DNA from: Melampsora larici-populina 98AG31
Lineage: Eukaryota; Basidiomycota; Pucciniomycetes; Pucciniales; Melampsoraceae
Assembly (NCBI RefSeq): GCF_000204055.1
Contig: NW_006768829.1
Location: 111,663 to 175,662, forward strand
Reading direction: 5' to 3'
DNA: 64,000 nucleotides
Position numbers and translations under genes: made by a program. Positions 1-9,949 of the stretch are shown one piece after another. The first letter of the stretch is position 1. Every line of letters starts with the position of its first letter. A model generated the notes under the pieces. It did no database searches. It was not told where the DNA came from and worked only from the letters and a program-made list of their open reading frames with translations.

Positions 1-728
1 ATCTTTTAAGTAACAGATTAAAGAGTGAAATAAGGTCACTACACTGGTTGTTCTTAAAGTCACCAACTTATGGTTGTTCTTAAGGTCACCAGCCTGAAAG
101 TACTTGTATGTAGGTCACTAGCCTTGGGTTGTTGGAAGGTCACCAACCTAAAATAGTTCCTACTTGGGGGAAGTAGAGGATCCAGGAGGAGTGAAGGTAT
201 TACTTACTTTTAATCAAGGAACAGATTAAAGTAATGAAGATATCACTAGTCTTATATTTATAAGACTCTTGATGTTACTTCAGTAGAACTTTAATGGTTC
301 TTAAAAGTAGTGTGTAATAAATTGCTTGAGGGAAAATCCTTGAAGGCTGAGAGAGGAGGGGTTTATATATCCTCCTCTCCAAACCTAATTGTAGTGATAT
401 TTGATTGTATCATCACTGTGGTTTAGGGTTTAATACTTGCTATTAATTATTATTATTATTAATATAACATAATTACATATACGTGTTATGTATTTTATGT
501 AGTATAAGCATTTTAACTCTTGACACTGAGTTATGAGGTGTAATTGGTATTTTATTACATGTTACATATGTTTTTAAGTTTATATACATATGTAATTGAT
601 GTTTGTATATGTTTTATTATATGTTACATGTGTTTTATGAGCTGTATGTACATGTAATAAGGTTTATAAGTAAAAGTACAATATTATAAGTTAGTTTTGG
701 GTACATGTATATGTACTCAGGGCTGACA
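1..728 (-). repeat. 3' LTR of the gypsy element (partial)
   Basis: Bases 1-728 repeat 10218-10945 at a constant offset of 10217, with no visible mismatch or gap. The copy ends in CTGACA at 728. After that the two flanks differ (tt against gc), which fixes this boundary. Confidence 0.96.
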
Positions 729-743
729 TTCCCCACCCTCAAA
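729..743 (-). other. polypurine tract for plus-strand priming
   Basis: On the minus strand this is the purine-rich run TTTGAGGGTGGGGAA, directly before the LTR start TGTCAGCC. This is the expected place for the second-strand primer of an LTR retrotransposon. The assignment rests on position and composition. Confidence 0.7.
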
Positions 744-751
744 GGAGGTCA

Positions 752-3700
752 TTACTTCTTTTCAGAAGGTTTATGAGCTCTTTTTTGTGCTCTGAAGTCT
801 CTTAACGTTGTTTTGCCATTGGGTACTTTATCAGCTGGTAGCCATTCATCTTCATCTGCACTTCTGTTCTTGTATCTTACAAGATAAAGTGTTGAAGATT
901 TACCATTGGCTTGTATTTCCCTTTGCTTTATGATATGAGAGAAAATCTTTTCTCCGTCAGTTTCAAATCTGATAGGAGTTTTCTTGGGTATTTCCCTGTC
1001 AGGGAATTTGCTCTTATCTGAAGCGTGAAATTTTTTTATTAGTGAAATTGGGAATACTGGGTGTTTTCTCCCAAATTCTTCTGTCAATGCTACTTCAACT
1101 GCATTGCTTCCATGGAATTTCAATATTACAAAAGGTCCAACAAATTGGTCTTGAAGCTTCTTAGGTCCTTGTAGATTAGTAAAATTGGTGGTCGAGAGTA
1201 AAACTTGTTCACCTACTACAAACTTAGGTTCTTTATGGGTTTTATTCCATCTTTCTTGATTGTAAGTTACAGAATCTTCAATACATTGCGCTGCTCTAGC
1301 TCTTGCTTTACCAAGCATATCAAAGAAACTTAAAGAAGTTGGATGAAATTCAACATTTTTATTTTTTATCTGGTCTTTTGGTAATCTGGGACAATAACCT
1401 CTCTCTACTTCAAATGGTTTCTTCCCTGTTGTGCTGTGTATGCTGCTATTATATGCTAATTCTAGGGCTGGTAGTAATGTATGCCAGTCATGTGTATATC
1501 CATCCTTATCTGTGTAACAGAGTCCCTCAGTACAATATCTCCTGATGATTTCAGTTAAGGTACTAATATTTCTTTCACTGAGGCCATCAGTTTGTGGGTG
1601 GTATGCAGTGGAAAGAGCTAATGTTGTTCCAATAAGTGTATGTAGGCTTTTCCAAAATTCAGAGGTAAACTTTGGATCTCTATCACTGATGATGATTCGT
1701 GGTAGTCCCACATCACTTATTATTCTTTCCCAGAATAGCAATGCAATGTCCATTGCTGTTGCTTCTTTGTAGCATGGTAAGAACCGTGTTCTTTTTGAAA
1801 ATCTGTCCACAATGACTAGTACACAGTTGTAATTGTTAATTAATGATGGTGGAAGACCAGTAACAAAATCCATGTTAATGACTTCCCACGCATAGGTTGG
1901 TTCTTCTATTCTTTGAAGTAGGCCAAATCTTTTTCCTGTGGCTTTATTTGCTTTTTGGCATCTTTCACAAGTTTTTACGTATTCTTCAACATCTTGTCTC
2001 CAATTTGGCCACCAAGCTGTGCTTTTGACTCTGTCTACTGTCCTGTCTTCTGACAGGTGTCCTGACATAAATTCATCATGGCACACGTGCAATGTTTGTT
2101 GCATGTGCTCTGTAGTTATTATTACTAAAACTGCAGTATGCTTTTCCCTAAAGTATAGTAGGTCAGATTCAAGTGAGATTTTTCCCTGAGCTAATCCATC
2201 TTTCCAAGGTTGCTCAAGTGTGCTTGACAAGCTCAAATCAGTATTACGCGCAGACAATATCCTGGTAAGTTTAGCTGTGTTACTATTCTTTTCATAACTA
2301 GCTTTCACTTCATCAAAGAATTCTTCAGATAATTCACATAAACTTATCCCCATTACAGGAATGTCTCTTTCCATCTCCTCTGGTTCCCATGCTGGGTTAC
2401 TGGAATCATTTGGTAATGCCATTCTACTAAGTCCATCCGCATTGTTATGGAATTTTCCTGGTCTATGTGTAATTGTCATAAATGGTTTATACTCTTGTAT
2501 TGCCATCATCCATCTCAACATATGTCTACTTGGAGATTTGAGATTTGTCAGAGACCTTACTCCCGTACAATCTGTTATTACTTCAAAGTAGCTACCATCA
2601 AGGTAGTAGTGTAATTTTTCTAAGGCCCAAACTAGTGCTAAAGCTTCTAGTTGTGGTGAAGAATATCTGGTTTCAGTGTCTGTCAATTTTCTGGATATAA
2701 AAACAATTGGTCCTTCCTTTGGTTTTCCGTCAATTATCTGTGTCTGATGGAGTGCTGCACCTAAACCTTCAATTGATGCGTCTACGTAGAGTTTAAAAGG
2801 TTTCTCAAAATCAGGGTGAAACAAGATTGGTGCTGTTGTAAGTATTTGTTTTATTTTATTCACTGCATCAATTCTTTCTTTTGTCATTTCAAAAACTACG
2901 CCTTTAGCATAAAGTTTGTATAGGCTACGCGTAATGATTCCAAAGTTTGGAATGTGAGCTCTGTAGTAGCTTGTGAATCCTAAAAATGAACTCAGTTCTT
3001 GTTTATCTTTTGGACAAGGTTTTTGTAGGACTGCTGCTACAGAGTTTTGGTCTACTGCTACCCATAGTCCTGATACACGATGGCCTAGGGCTTTACATTC
3101 TTCAAAACCAAAATGGCATTTCTTTAAAGATATGGTCATACCCATGGCTTTGGCTCTTATCAATACTTTTTCCATTGCTTCTAGATGTTCTTTCCACGTA
3201 GTGTGAAAAACTATGATATCATCAATATATACTTTGAGCCATCCTTCCCTTAATTCTTTTGAAAATTCTGTATCCATCATTCTTTGAAAGAAAGCTGGAG
3301 CATTTTTTATTCCAAAAGGCATCCTTATATATTCAAAAATTCCCAAATGACAAATGATTCTGAGGAATTTCCTGCTACATATTTCCACGATGTTCTGGTG
3401 GAATCCTTTCATTATATCCATTAGAGTAATATGTTTTGCATTAAAAAGGTTAGTCAAGGATTGGTCTATTCTTGGCAAGGGATATCTATCAGGCTTGGTG
3501 TACTGGTTTAGAGCACGAAAATCTCCGCAAAGTCTAGATTTATCATTGTGCCATGCTATTAGAACAGGTGAAGTTATATCAACTTCCTCATCACTACCCA
3601 CTTTTCGTATTACACCCATTTTAAGTAATTCTTCAATGTGTTTTTCTATTTCTTTTCTACTTCTTGGGCTAGCTGGATATGCACCTTTCCTTAGGATGGG

Positions 3701-6700
3701 TGGGTAAGGTTTGTCTATTGTGAGTTCTATTTTCACCGGATGGTTCTTAATAACTCCTAGAGGTTGTTCTCCCAAACCAAATTGATCTTTGTATTTAATG
3801 ACCATTTGAATTATATCTTCTTTCTGACTGTGGGTAAGATTGGGTCCAAATTCCGCTTCTAGTATTTTCTCTCGAAGTTTCCTTGCATCTTCAGCTATTG
3901 AAGTTTCTTTCGAAATGTCAGGTTTAATTGACAAAATCTCTTTATGTTGCATCAAGGCAAATTTGATACTTTTGTTATTATTACCAATGGTGAAATATCT
4001 TTCTTTACTATGAAATATATCAAATCCATACTGGCTCAAGTTTTCTGCTCCTAAGGTGAAGTATTTATTGTTTGCATTTTCCATTACTACAAATTCAGCA
4101 TTCATTCTGATTGATTGTTTAATATGTGGGAATATCACAGGTAAACTGATTACGCCTAAAGCATGAAGTTTACTACCAACTCCGGAAAATTTTACATGGC
4201 TACTGGGCATAATTTTTTCTTGCCAGTCTGGTACTATTTCAGATAAAAAATGTTTTCCTACAATTGAGCAAGATGCTCCACTGTCTAGTAGCATTGGTAC
4301 TTTACAATTATTCACTAATGCTCGAGCCATTGCATGGTGGCCTAGTGTATGCGCCATTCCATCTGCTGGTTTGGATTTTAATAATCTTGCATCAATTGTA
4401 TTCCCCATCTGCATGTCATCTTGCCATGAATGAGGTACATCTGCTTCAGCTTGTAATATATTGATGTCTTTCTCATTTTCTTCATAAGTATCAATCATAC
4501 AGACATTCTGTTGTTGTTGATTTTGATGATCTTCTCCTTCACTATCTGAACTTGAATCTCCTGAGAGTTGTCCTCCGTGAAAGTCAAACTCATCATTCAT
4601 ATTATCACTCTCTTCGGTGTCTTCTTCAATCACATTTATTTTCTTATCTTTACATCCTCTCCACTGATGTTTTGGATCTTTACTTCCGCAGTTAGGGCAT
4701 GCCCTGGACGGCTTCCTTTCTGATGTACTTGGTTGGACTCTTGTACTAGAGGGTCCTTGGGTTTTATCATCTTGAAAGGTGGCTCTATTGTCAATGAATG
4801 GTCTTCTTGGTCTATTCAAGTATCTTTTCTTGGTGATGATGGTTGTATTTTCAAAAATATCTTTGAATACCATCAGAAACATATCCCACTCGTATGGTGT
4901 AGAGAGTTGGCTCTTAATTGCATTTCTAGCATCACCATCAACTTTATTCAAAATCTTGTTTACTATTCTGTCCTCGGAAGAATCTGGATCAAAAGCTGAG
5001 ATTCTCTTCTTTTGTTTCAAAGACCATGCCGTAGGATCTGTGTGTATATTGGCATCAAATTTGTCTTTTATAAATAAATCTTCCATGTTATTTTTCCAAA
5101 CATTATTACCAAATCTCTTATGAATTTCTTCTTTCCACTCATCCCACGTCATAGAACCTCTAGTTTTACGTTTATCCATGTACCATTGTCCCGCTGTACC
5201 TGTGAAAGCTGTTGCTAAATGACTTACTACCACAAGAGGGTCCATTTTTAGGGTAATGATCAAATCATCACACCAGTCAATGTAATCATTATGATTATAT
5301 TCACCGTCTCCGCTAAATTTTTTCCAATCTTTACCCGTAGGCCAAAGTTTAGTCAAAGCTTTTGTTAAGTTATCTTCTCTAGCAGATTCTGTTATACCCG
5401 TGTGAGCAGTACTTTCCCTCATAAATGTTCTTTCACGAGGTGGAAGGGTTTCTTCCCGTACATCTGCTCTTTCACGCATTGTTGGGCTCTGAAAGTCTCT
5501 ATGTACTGGTGTAGGTTCTACATAACTTACTGCTCTTTCTCTTGGTTCTGTTGTGGCTAGTCTGAATCTGGCTTCTCCTCTGAGTGATGGATCAACTCTT
5601 GGGTTCTCTTCAAAAGGTGAGTTGAAATGTCTGTTCTGTACATTTGGACTTGTTTGGTTTATGGGGATGGGAGTATTATTAATGTTACTTCTCACCTCAG
5701 GTTTGAGTTCTTGAATGATTGATAGCCTTGCTTCATTGGCATTGTTATCCATTTGGGTCAGTTGTTGTTGTATTTCGACATTCTTTTCTAACAGTTTATT
5801 GTTTAATATCATTTGTTGTTGCAATATTTGATCTGCAAAAGATTTCATTTGGATTTCTTGTTGCCTTAATAATTCTTTTCCTAATTGTTCATGATTGTCT
5901 TTTATATTTTCTTGTAATGCGTGATAAGATTTCATCATGCTACTTTCAAATTGTTGTTGTTGTGTATTCAAGTTTTCACGAATCTTTGTGATATTTGTAT
6001 CTTCTTTGATTTCACTAATTGTTGAGCTAACTTGGCTTTCGTGCTTTCCAAATTTATTAAGTAGCTCTTCAATTTTATTATACGGGTCTTTAATTGGTAA
6101 TTTTATTTGTTTATCTATTTTAGCGTCTAGATTTTTTAATGCAACTCTCATTTCTACTAAATCACTTACTATTGTGTCACTTGTTTCTCTGATACTTACT
6201 TTGTCTTGGCTTCTTTCTTGTGATAGTTTATTGATTGTCTCGTGGAAATTTTTATCGTAACTGTTGAGTCTGGATGTCAGTCTTTTCTCATTTTCTGATA
6301 TACGTGTAGCAATTTGATTAGCTAAATTTGTCATCTGTTTAACCATATTTTGTTCAGAAGGTTTAAGTGTTGGTTCTTCAAAGATTTTGTTCAATATACC
6401 TCTAATTTGTAATACTAGAGCTTGAGTTTTGTTTAGACTATACATTGGTGTGACATTTTCAGTTTGTATTTCTGTCTCTCCTTGTTTAGCATTGTCACTT
6501 GTATTTGATGTTGATGCACTAGTTTCTTTATTATCACTAAAAAGTGCTTGTTCTTTCCCTTTACCTTTGTTTTTAGATTGAGTCTCACTCTGAATTGTTT
6601 CTCTTTGCTCTTTAGATTCAATGAATTGTTCTTTTAGTTCTGATAACTTACTTACAAGGTCATTATAAGGTTGTTTGTAATGATCTTGGTTATTGATTTT

Positions 6701-8035
6701 GTCAAGGATTTTTTTAACTTCTGTAATTTGCTCTCTTAACTCAGTAAATTTAATCATTGTATCATCATAGGATGATTTATGTAATTGGCAATTTACCTGG
6801 AATTCTCTCACTCTCAGTTGCTCACTATTCTCACATTGATTCTTCACTAAAGTTAAAGTGGGTTGTATATGTTCAACACATTGGTAGATTGCATAAGTTT
6901 TTCGTCGTATCAGGTCATCTAAATCTAAACTAGTGTTTGAAAGAGCAATAGAAGAGGAAATTTTTGAAGAAGGGTTTGAAACTAAATACGACTGGTTGAA
7001 CAGTCCTTGATCGTTTACTTGGTCAAGCTCATCATCTTCCATTTTCAAGGAATCAATCGAAGGTGATACCAAATGAGCAAGATTTTCATCTAAAGGTGGC
7101 CCCGTAAAAGGAGTTTCAGTAAACAAGACAGAAGGATGATAATGAAAAGATGAGCTAGGAGGTGGAAGAACACTTACTGTTCTCGTTCTCTCTCCTTCCC
7201 TTTGCCCTTCGGGTCTTGGTCCGAGTCGTCCTTTTTCATCCTTTTCACTACTAGGATCATGTCCAACAAGTTCGATGCGTTCTCCGCTAACTCGTCGATC
7301 TCGTCGTCTCGGGCTCGCTTCTTGCGTTGGCTGGATGGGCCTGGTCTCGGGGTGTCGAAGGGTTCCATCGTTCGTGGGTTCAGATGGTATGGGTTGTAAC
7401 CCGCTACTTCTTCTACCCTTGATCGATGACGTCGGCCTCCCAGGAACTCCTCGAGTTCCCGGTGGGCTTCCTTGGCTGCTCCGAGGATTTGTCGGTAGGT
7501 CGAGTTGTTGTTCGCGACTTTGGCTTCGTCCAGGTTGCGTTTGAGATTGATAATAGCCTGACGTAGTCGGGCTTCCTCTAGCTCCCGGGTTTGTTGGTAC
7601 GACGGTTGAGCTGGAGGAGGTGGAGGTAGGTTGGGGTTGTTGCTCGCCCCTGGAGTCGGTTGGTGTTGTCGGTGCACTGGCGATGGTTGTGGTGGGTAGT
7701 GATGTTGCGGATGGTAAGCATGGGAGGGCGCCGCTGGGTACTGAGCCACTGGAGCCGCTAAGTGAGGAGGGTAATTGGGTTGATAATAGTACCCGGCTTG
7801 TTGTTGCTGGGTCTGCAATTGTCAAATTAGGGTTCTTATTAGTGTCTTTTTCTTTAGTAAATTTCTCAACCAGTGCCGGATCGGGCTTACCTGATGCTGG
7901 TAGTGGTTCGAAGAGCTCCACTGTTGACCTTCGTGTCGATCGTGAGCTCGGCTCTCCTGATTGTTTGGGTTTGGATGACCCTCGTGCACTGGTTGAGCTG
8001 GCTCGGCTCGCCGGTTGGGATGATCTGGTGGACAT
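752..8035 (-). CDS. Ty3/gypsy gag-pol polyprotein with C-terminal chromodomain
   Basis: The frame is 2427 residues, opened by an ATG in good context (CACCATG). Residues 1-290 are Ser/Pro/Thr-rich and low complexity. Residues about 350-830 are rich in Gln and charged residues and probably coiled coil. A gag domain follows (about 900-1000, with AGQWYMDKRK). A zinc knuckle of form CX2CX6HX4C (CPNC...H...C) lies near 1110, and the aspartic protease motif LLDSGAS near 1248. Reverse transcriptase has YIDDIIVF near 1602. RNase H starts at LYVDASIEGLG near 1750. Integrase has an HHCC zinc site (about 1980-2026) and catalytic D-D-E in NMDFVTG, ISDRDPKF and LSERN. The C-terminus (about 2350-2410) reads YLVRYKN...DEDEWLP, a chromodomain that may direct integration to marked chromatin. 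All catalytic motifs are present and uninterrupted. The N-terminal 290 codons overlap a second open frame with splice signals, so the true N-terminus may differ from the one given. Confidence 0.94.
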   Translation of the reverse strand: MSTRSSQPASRASSTSARGSSKPKQSGEPSSRSTRRSTVELFEPLPASGKPDPALVEKFTKEKDTNKNPNLTIADPATTSRVLLSTQLPSSLSGSSGSVPSGALPCLPSATSLPTTTIASAPTTPTDSRGEQQPQPTSTSSSSTVVPTNPGARGSPTTSGYYQSQTQPGRSQSREQQLDLPTNPRSSQGSPPGTRGVPGRPTSSIKGRRSSGLQPIPSEPTNDGTLRHPETRPIQPTQEASPRRRDRRVSGERIELVGHDPSSEKDEKGRLGPRPEGQREGERTRTVSVLPPPSSSFHYHPSVLFTETPFTGPPLDENLAHLVSPSIDSLKMEDDELDQVNDQGLFNQSYLVSNPSSKISSSIALSNTSLDLDDLIRRKTYAIYQCVEHIQPTLTLVKNQCENSEQLRVREFQVNCQLHKSSYDDTMIKFTELREQITEVKKILDKINNQDHYKQPYNDLVSKLSELKEQFIESKEQRETIQSETQSKNKGKGKEQALFSDNKETSASTSNTSDNAKQGETEIQTENVTPMYSLNKTQALVLQIRGILNKIFEEPTLKPSEQNMVKQMTNLANQIATRISENEKRLTSRLNSYDKNFHETINKLSQERSQDKVSIRETSDTIVSDLVEMRVALKNLDAKIDKQIKLPIKDPYNKIEELLNKFGKHESQVSSTISEIKEDTNITKIRENLNTQQQQFESSMMKSYHALQENIKDNHEQLGKELLRQQEIQMKSFADQILQQQMILNNKLLEKNVEIQQQLTQMDNNANEARLSIIQELKPEVRSNINNTPIPINQTSPNVQNRHFNSPFEENPRVDPSLRGEARFRLATTEPRERAVSYVEPTPVHRDFQSPTMRERADVREETLPPRERTFMRESTAHTGITESAREDNLTKALTKLWPTGKDWKKFSGDGEYNHNDYIDWCDDLIITLKMDPLVVVSHLATAFTGTAGQWYMDKRKTRGSMTWDEWKEEIHKRFGNNVWKNNMEDLFIKDKFDANIHTDPTAWSLKQKKRISAFDPDSSEDRIVNKILNKVDGDARNAIKSQLSTPYEWDMFLMVFKDIFENTTIITKKRYLNRPRRPFIDNRATFQDDKTQGPSSTRVQPSTSERKPSRACPNCGSKDPKHQWRGCKDKKINVIEEDTEESDNMNDEFDFHGGQLSGDSSSDSEGEDHQNQQQQNVCMIDTYEENEKDINILQAEADVPHSWQDDMQMGNTIDARLLKSKPADGMAHTLGHHAMARALVNNCKVPMLLDSGASCSIVGKHFLSEIVPDWQEKIMPSSHVKFSGVGSKLHALGVISLPVIFPHIKQSIRMNAEFVVMENANNKYFTLGAENLSQYGFDIFHSKERYFTIGNNNKSIKFALMQHKEILSIKPDISKETSIAEDARKLREKILEAEFGPNLTHSQKEDIIQMVIKYKDQFGLGEQPLGVIKNHPVKIELTIDKPYPPILRKGAYPASPRSRKEIEKHIEELLKMGVIRKVGSDEEVDITSPVLIAWHNDKSRLCGDFRALNQYTKPDRYPLPRIDQSLTNLFNAKHITLMDIMKGFHQNIVEICSRKFLRIICHLGIFEYIRMPFGIKNAPAFFQRMMDTEFSKELREGWLKVYIDDIIVFHTTWKEHLEAMEKVLIRAKAMGMTISLKKCHFGFEECKALGHRVSGLWVAVDQNSVAAVLQKPCPKDKQELSSFLGFTSYYRAHIPNFGIITRSLYKLYAKGVVFEMTKERIDAVNKIKQILTTAPILFHPDFEKPFKLYVDASIEGLGAALHQTQIIDGKPKEGPIVFISRKLTDTETRYSSPQLEALALVWALEKLHYYLDGSYFEVITDCTGVRSLTNLKSPSRHMLRWMMAIQEYKPFMTITHRPGKFHNNADGLSRMALPNDSSNPAWEPEEMERDIPVMGISLCELSEEFFDEVKASYEKNSNTAKLTRILSARNTDLSLSSTLEQPWKDGLAQGKISLESDLLYFREKHTAVLVIITTEHMQQTLHVCHDEFMSGHLSEDRTVDRVKSTAWWPNWRQDVEEYVKTCERCQKANKATGKRFGLLQRIEEPTYAWEVINMDFVTGLPPSLINNYNCVLVIVDRFSKRTRFLPCYKEATAMDIALLFWERIISDVGLPRIIISDRDPKFTSEFWKSLHTLIGTTLALSTAYHPQTDGLSERNISTLTEIIRRYCTEGLCYTDKDGYTHDWHTLLPALELAYNSSIHSTTGKKPFEVERGYCPRLPKDQIKNKNVEFHPTSLSFFDMLGKARARAAQCIEDSVTYNQERWNKTHKEPKFVVGEQVLLSTTNFTNLQGPKKLQDQFVGPFVILKFHGSNAVEVALTEEFGRKHPVFPISLIKKFHASDKSKFPDREIPKKTPIRFETDGEKIFSHIIKQREIQANGKSSTLYLVRYKNRSADEDEWLPADKVPNGKTTLRDFRAQKRAHKPSEKK
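7178..7812 (-). CDS. candidate alternative gag exon in a second frame
   Basis: This segment overlaps the N-terminal low-complexity part of gag-pol, one frame away. It starts right after an acceptor (TTGCAG, AG at 7813-7814) and ends at a GTAAGT donor (G at 7177). Read in this frame it gives a Gln/Tyr/Pro-rich start, then a charged helical segment (LEEARLRQAIINLKRNLDEA), then a basic stretch (QRKKRARDDEIDE), ending Lys/Glu/Arg-rich. This looks more like folded protein than the overlapping Ser/Pro frame does. The upstream donor GTAAGC at 7890 defines a 78-bp intron, and the frame is also open through the first exon (8035-7891). There is no ATG at its start; the first in-frame ATG is at 7368, so an upstream exon would have to supply the start. 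Splicing from 7178 to the acceptor at 6930 restores the gag-pol frame. Expression is an inference. Confidence 0.5.
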
Positions 8036-9929
8036 GGTGGTTGTTTTTAGGATGTGATGAGAAAAGACGGAAGAGAAAAAAATATAAGAAATCTGGAATC
8101 GATTCTAATTTGAATTCACAACTAGAGATAGATAGAGAAATAGACAAAAGAGGAAAGTGTATCAAGTGTTTCTCTTTTTGTATGGCTTACGGTTGTTTTG
8201 GGCAGCTTGTCCTTGGTTCGTTTCCACCGAGTTACCGTCTACGGAAGATTGAAGTGTTAGTCAGTTTCTTGAATACTGAGAAGGATAGATTGTGTAGGGT
8301 TTTTAAATCGAGCTTTATTGAATGCTCACTTTGGTGTTGAACTATCAAGTTCTCCGGTGGGGCTGCTTGTGATCTGACTTGATCTCTTGTCGTCTCTTCT
8401 GAGCACACGGAGTCGATTTCGATATTCGCTAATGGATCTTGAGGGATCGGTGTTGCAACTGTAGAATCTATCTCTATAGGTTCCTGCGTAACGTTTCCGT
8501 ACGCGTCCTCAAAGTCAAGGACTGATCCGTCGATTGCTGGTGTGGAGCGATGAGTACGATCTGCACCTACAGATTGACGCCCAGACTGATCGTTCGGCGT
8601 GCCGTGGTTAGCAAGATCTAAAGAGTTGAAGATGTGTGGAAAAGACACTAATCGAAGAAGATGGGAAAAGAAAAAAAAAAACAAGAAGAGAAGGAAGAAA
8701 AAAAAAAAATAAGGTCAATATAAAGGTACTAAACGAAAAGAGTCGGAGGAATAGTAATGATCTAAGAGGATATCGTGATAAGAAGAAAAAAAATTTGTTA
8801 CTTTTGATTCGGTAAATTACTTGAACTAAGTAAAAAAGTTTTTTAGATTTGATCGAGTTGGTTAAGTGAAGGTAGCAATTCGGTTTGTTCTCAAATGATT
8901 TGCTTGACGGAAATTCGAGGTGAAGATCACAGGTCTTCTTATACGAAAGAGATCTCTGATTGTCTCGGTCTTCGATGCGGTTGTATACGAGCGCCACTAC
9001 GCGGATGATGTCGTCAGTCTTTCTTCGATGTAATGAATAGAAGTTAATGATGACTTACTCATCCACTTTACTTTTTTCAATCTTGCTGTTATTGTTTGTT
9101 CGATACCTCGTATGCGGATATAAGCTGGAATACTTTTCTTTTCTCTAATCGAATTTGTTGGATAGAACTTCCGATTGTTATTGATTCTGTATTGATTGTC
9201 TAAATGATTCTTTTTAAAAGAAATGGAATACGAGGTCAGGAGGAGAAAGAAAGAGAAAAAAATTAGATAGATTAATGGAATTTGTGGCTTATTTGCGTAC
9301 TTACACTCTCTTATTGATTCTCCGATTACGGAATTTTTTCTCGAATTCTTGATTCTGTTTGGTTGCCGTCTCAATTTCTTGTCTTTGATCTGATTTTCGA
9401 CTGATCGTCCAGTTATGATATCCTGAAAATGAAACGTTCCTTTGTTTGATTGTATGTGATTTGCTGATTTCGTTGGGGTAATGAAATTCAAGTACGTTGT
9501 ATGTACTTGTAACTACGGTACCGACTCGTCGGTTCTGTTATGTGACTCCTGGGTTCTTTTCGATGGAATACTCGAAATTGGTATTTCAGAGTGTTACTCA
9601 AGGAAATACAACCACAACCAAACTGAAAAAATAAGAGAAAAAAAAATATGTTGAGATATGATTTTGATGAAATTATGATAATCTCCTTAAACTTTGAGAA
9701 AAAAATTATTAGATTTTTTGTGATATGTATTGGTCAAGGTGATTGGTGATCAATCACAATGCTTAATTGCTTGATGATTGTATTAGGGATATGAGTTAAC
9801 TATTATTAGTTCAGTGAGATTATTGGTAATGAATCACACTTGTTCCTACAGTATAATGGTTTCTTATTCTTTGTCTAGTTATATGAGACTCACACTTTTG
9901 GTAAAAGTTGAGGTTGGTTTTTGGATTTC
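8036..9929 (-). other. long retrotransposon leader with exon-like segments
   Basis: This is the stretch between the primer site and the gag ATG. It holds several canonical splice-site pairs on the minus strand. An acceptor TTTTCAG precedes 9422, and a GTAAGT donor follows 9305. An acceptor CATTTAG precedes 9199, and GTAAGT follows 9059. An acceptor CGCGTAG precedes 8996. An acceptor with a pyrimidine tract, CTCTTTAG, precedes 8617. The implied introns of 105 and 62 bp fit the size used elsewhere in the window. The segment below 8617 has a protein-like open frame (about 8380-8617, rich in Asp, Glu, Ile and Pro). Whether these exons are coding or only 5' untranslated cannot be settled from sequence. 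Confidence 0.45.
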
Positions 9930-9947
9930 AACACGATGAGGCCCCCA
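9930..9947 (-). other. primer-binding site, proline tRNA-like
   Basis: On the minus strand the 18 bases starting two nucleotides after the LTR end read TGGGGGCCTCATCGTGTT. The first seven bases (TGGGGGC) match the classical proline-tRNA primer site, TGGGGGCTCGTCCGGGAT, and several later bases also agree. This fixes the LTR/leader boundary at 9949/9950. A rust tRNA-Pro 3' end was not available for comparison. Confidence 0.7.
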
Positions 9948-9949
9948 AA

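Noticed and set aside
1303..7544. Plus-strand open frames opposite the gypsy polyprotein
   Set aside because: They are antisense shadows of a conserved coding region, short, and without splice or start support.
8608..8997. A 129-residue minus-strand frame in the gypsy leader
   Set aside because: It begins at GTG and its second half is low-complexity Phe/Leu. Only its first part may belong to an exon, so no separate gene is called.
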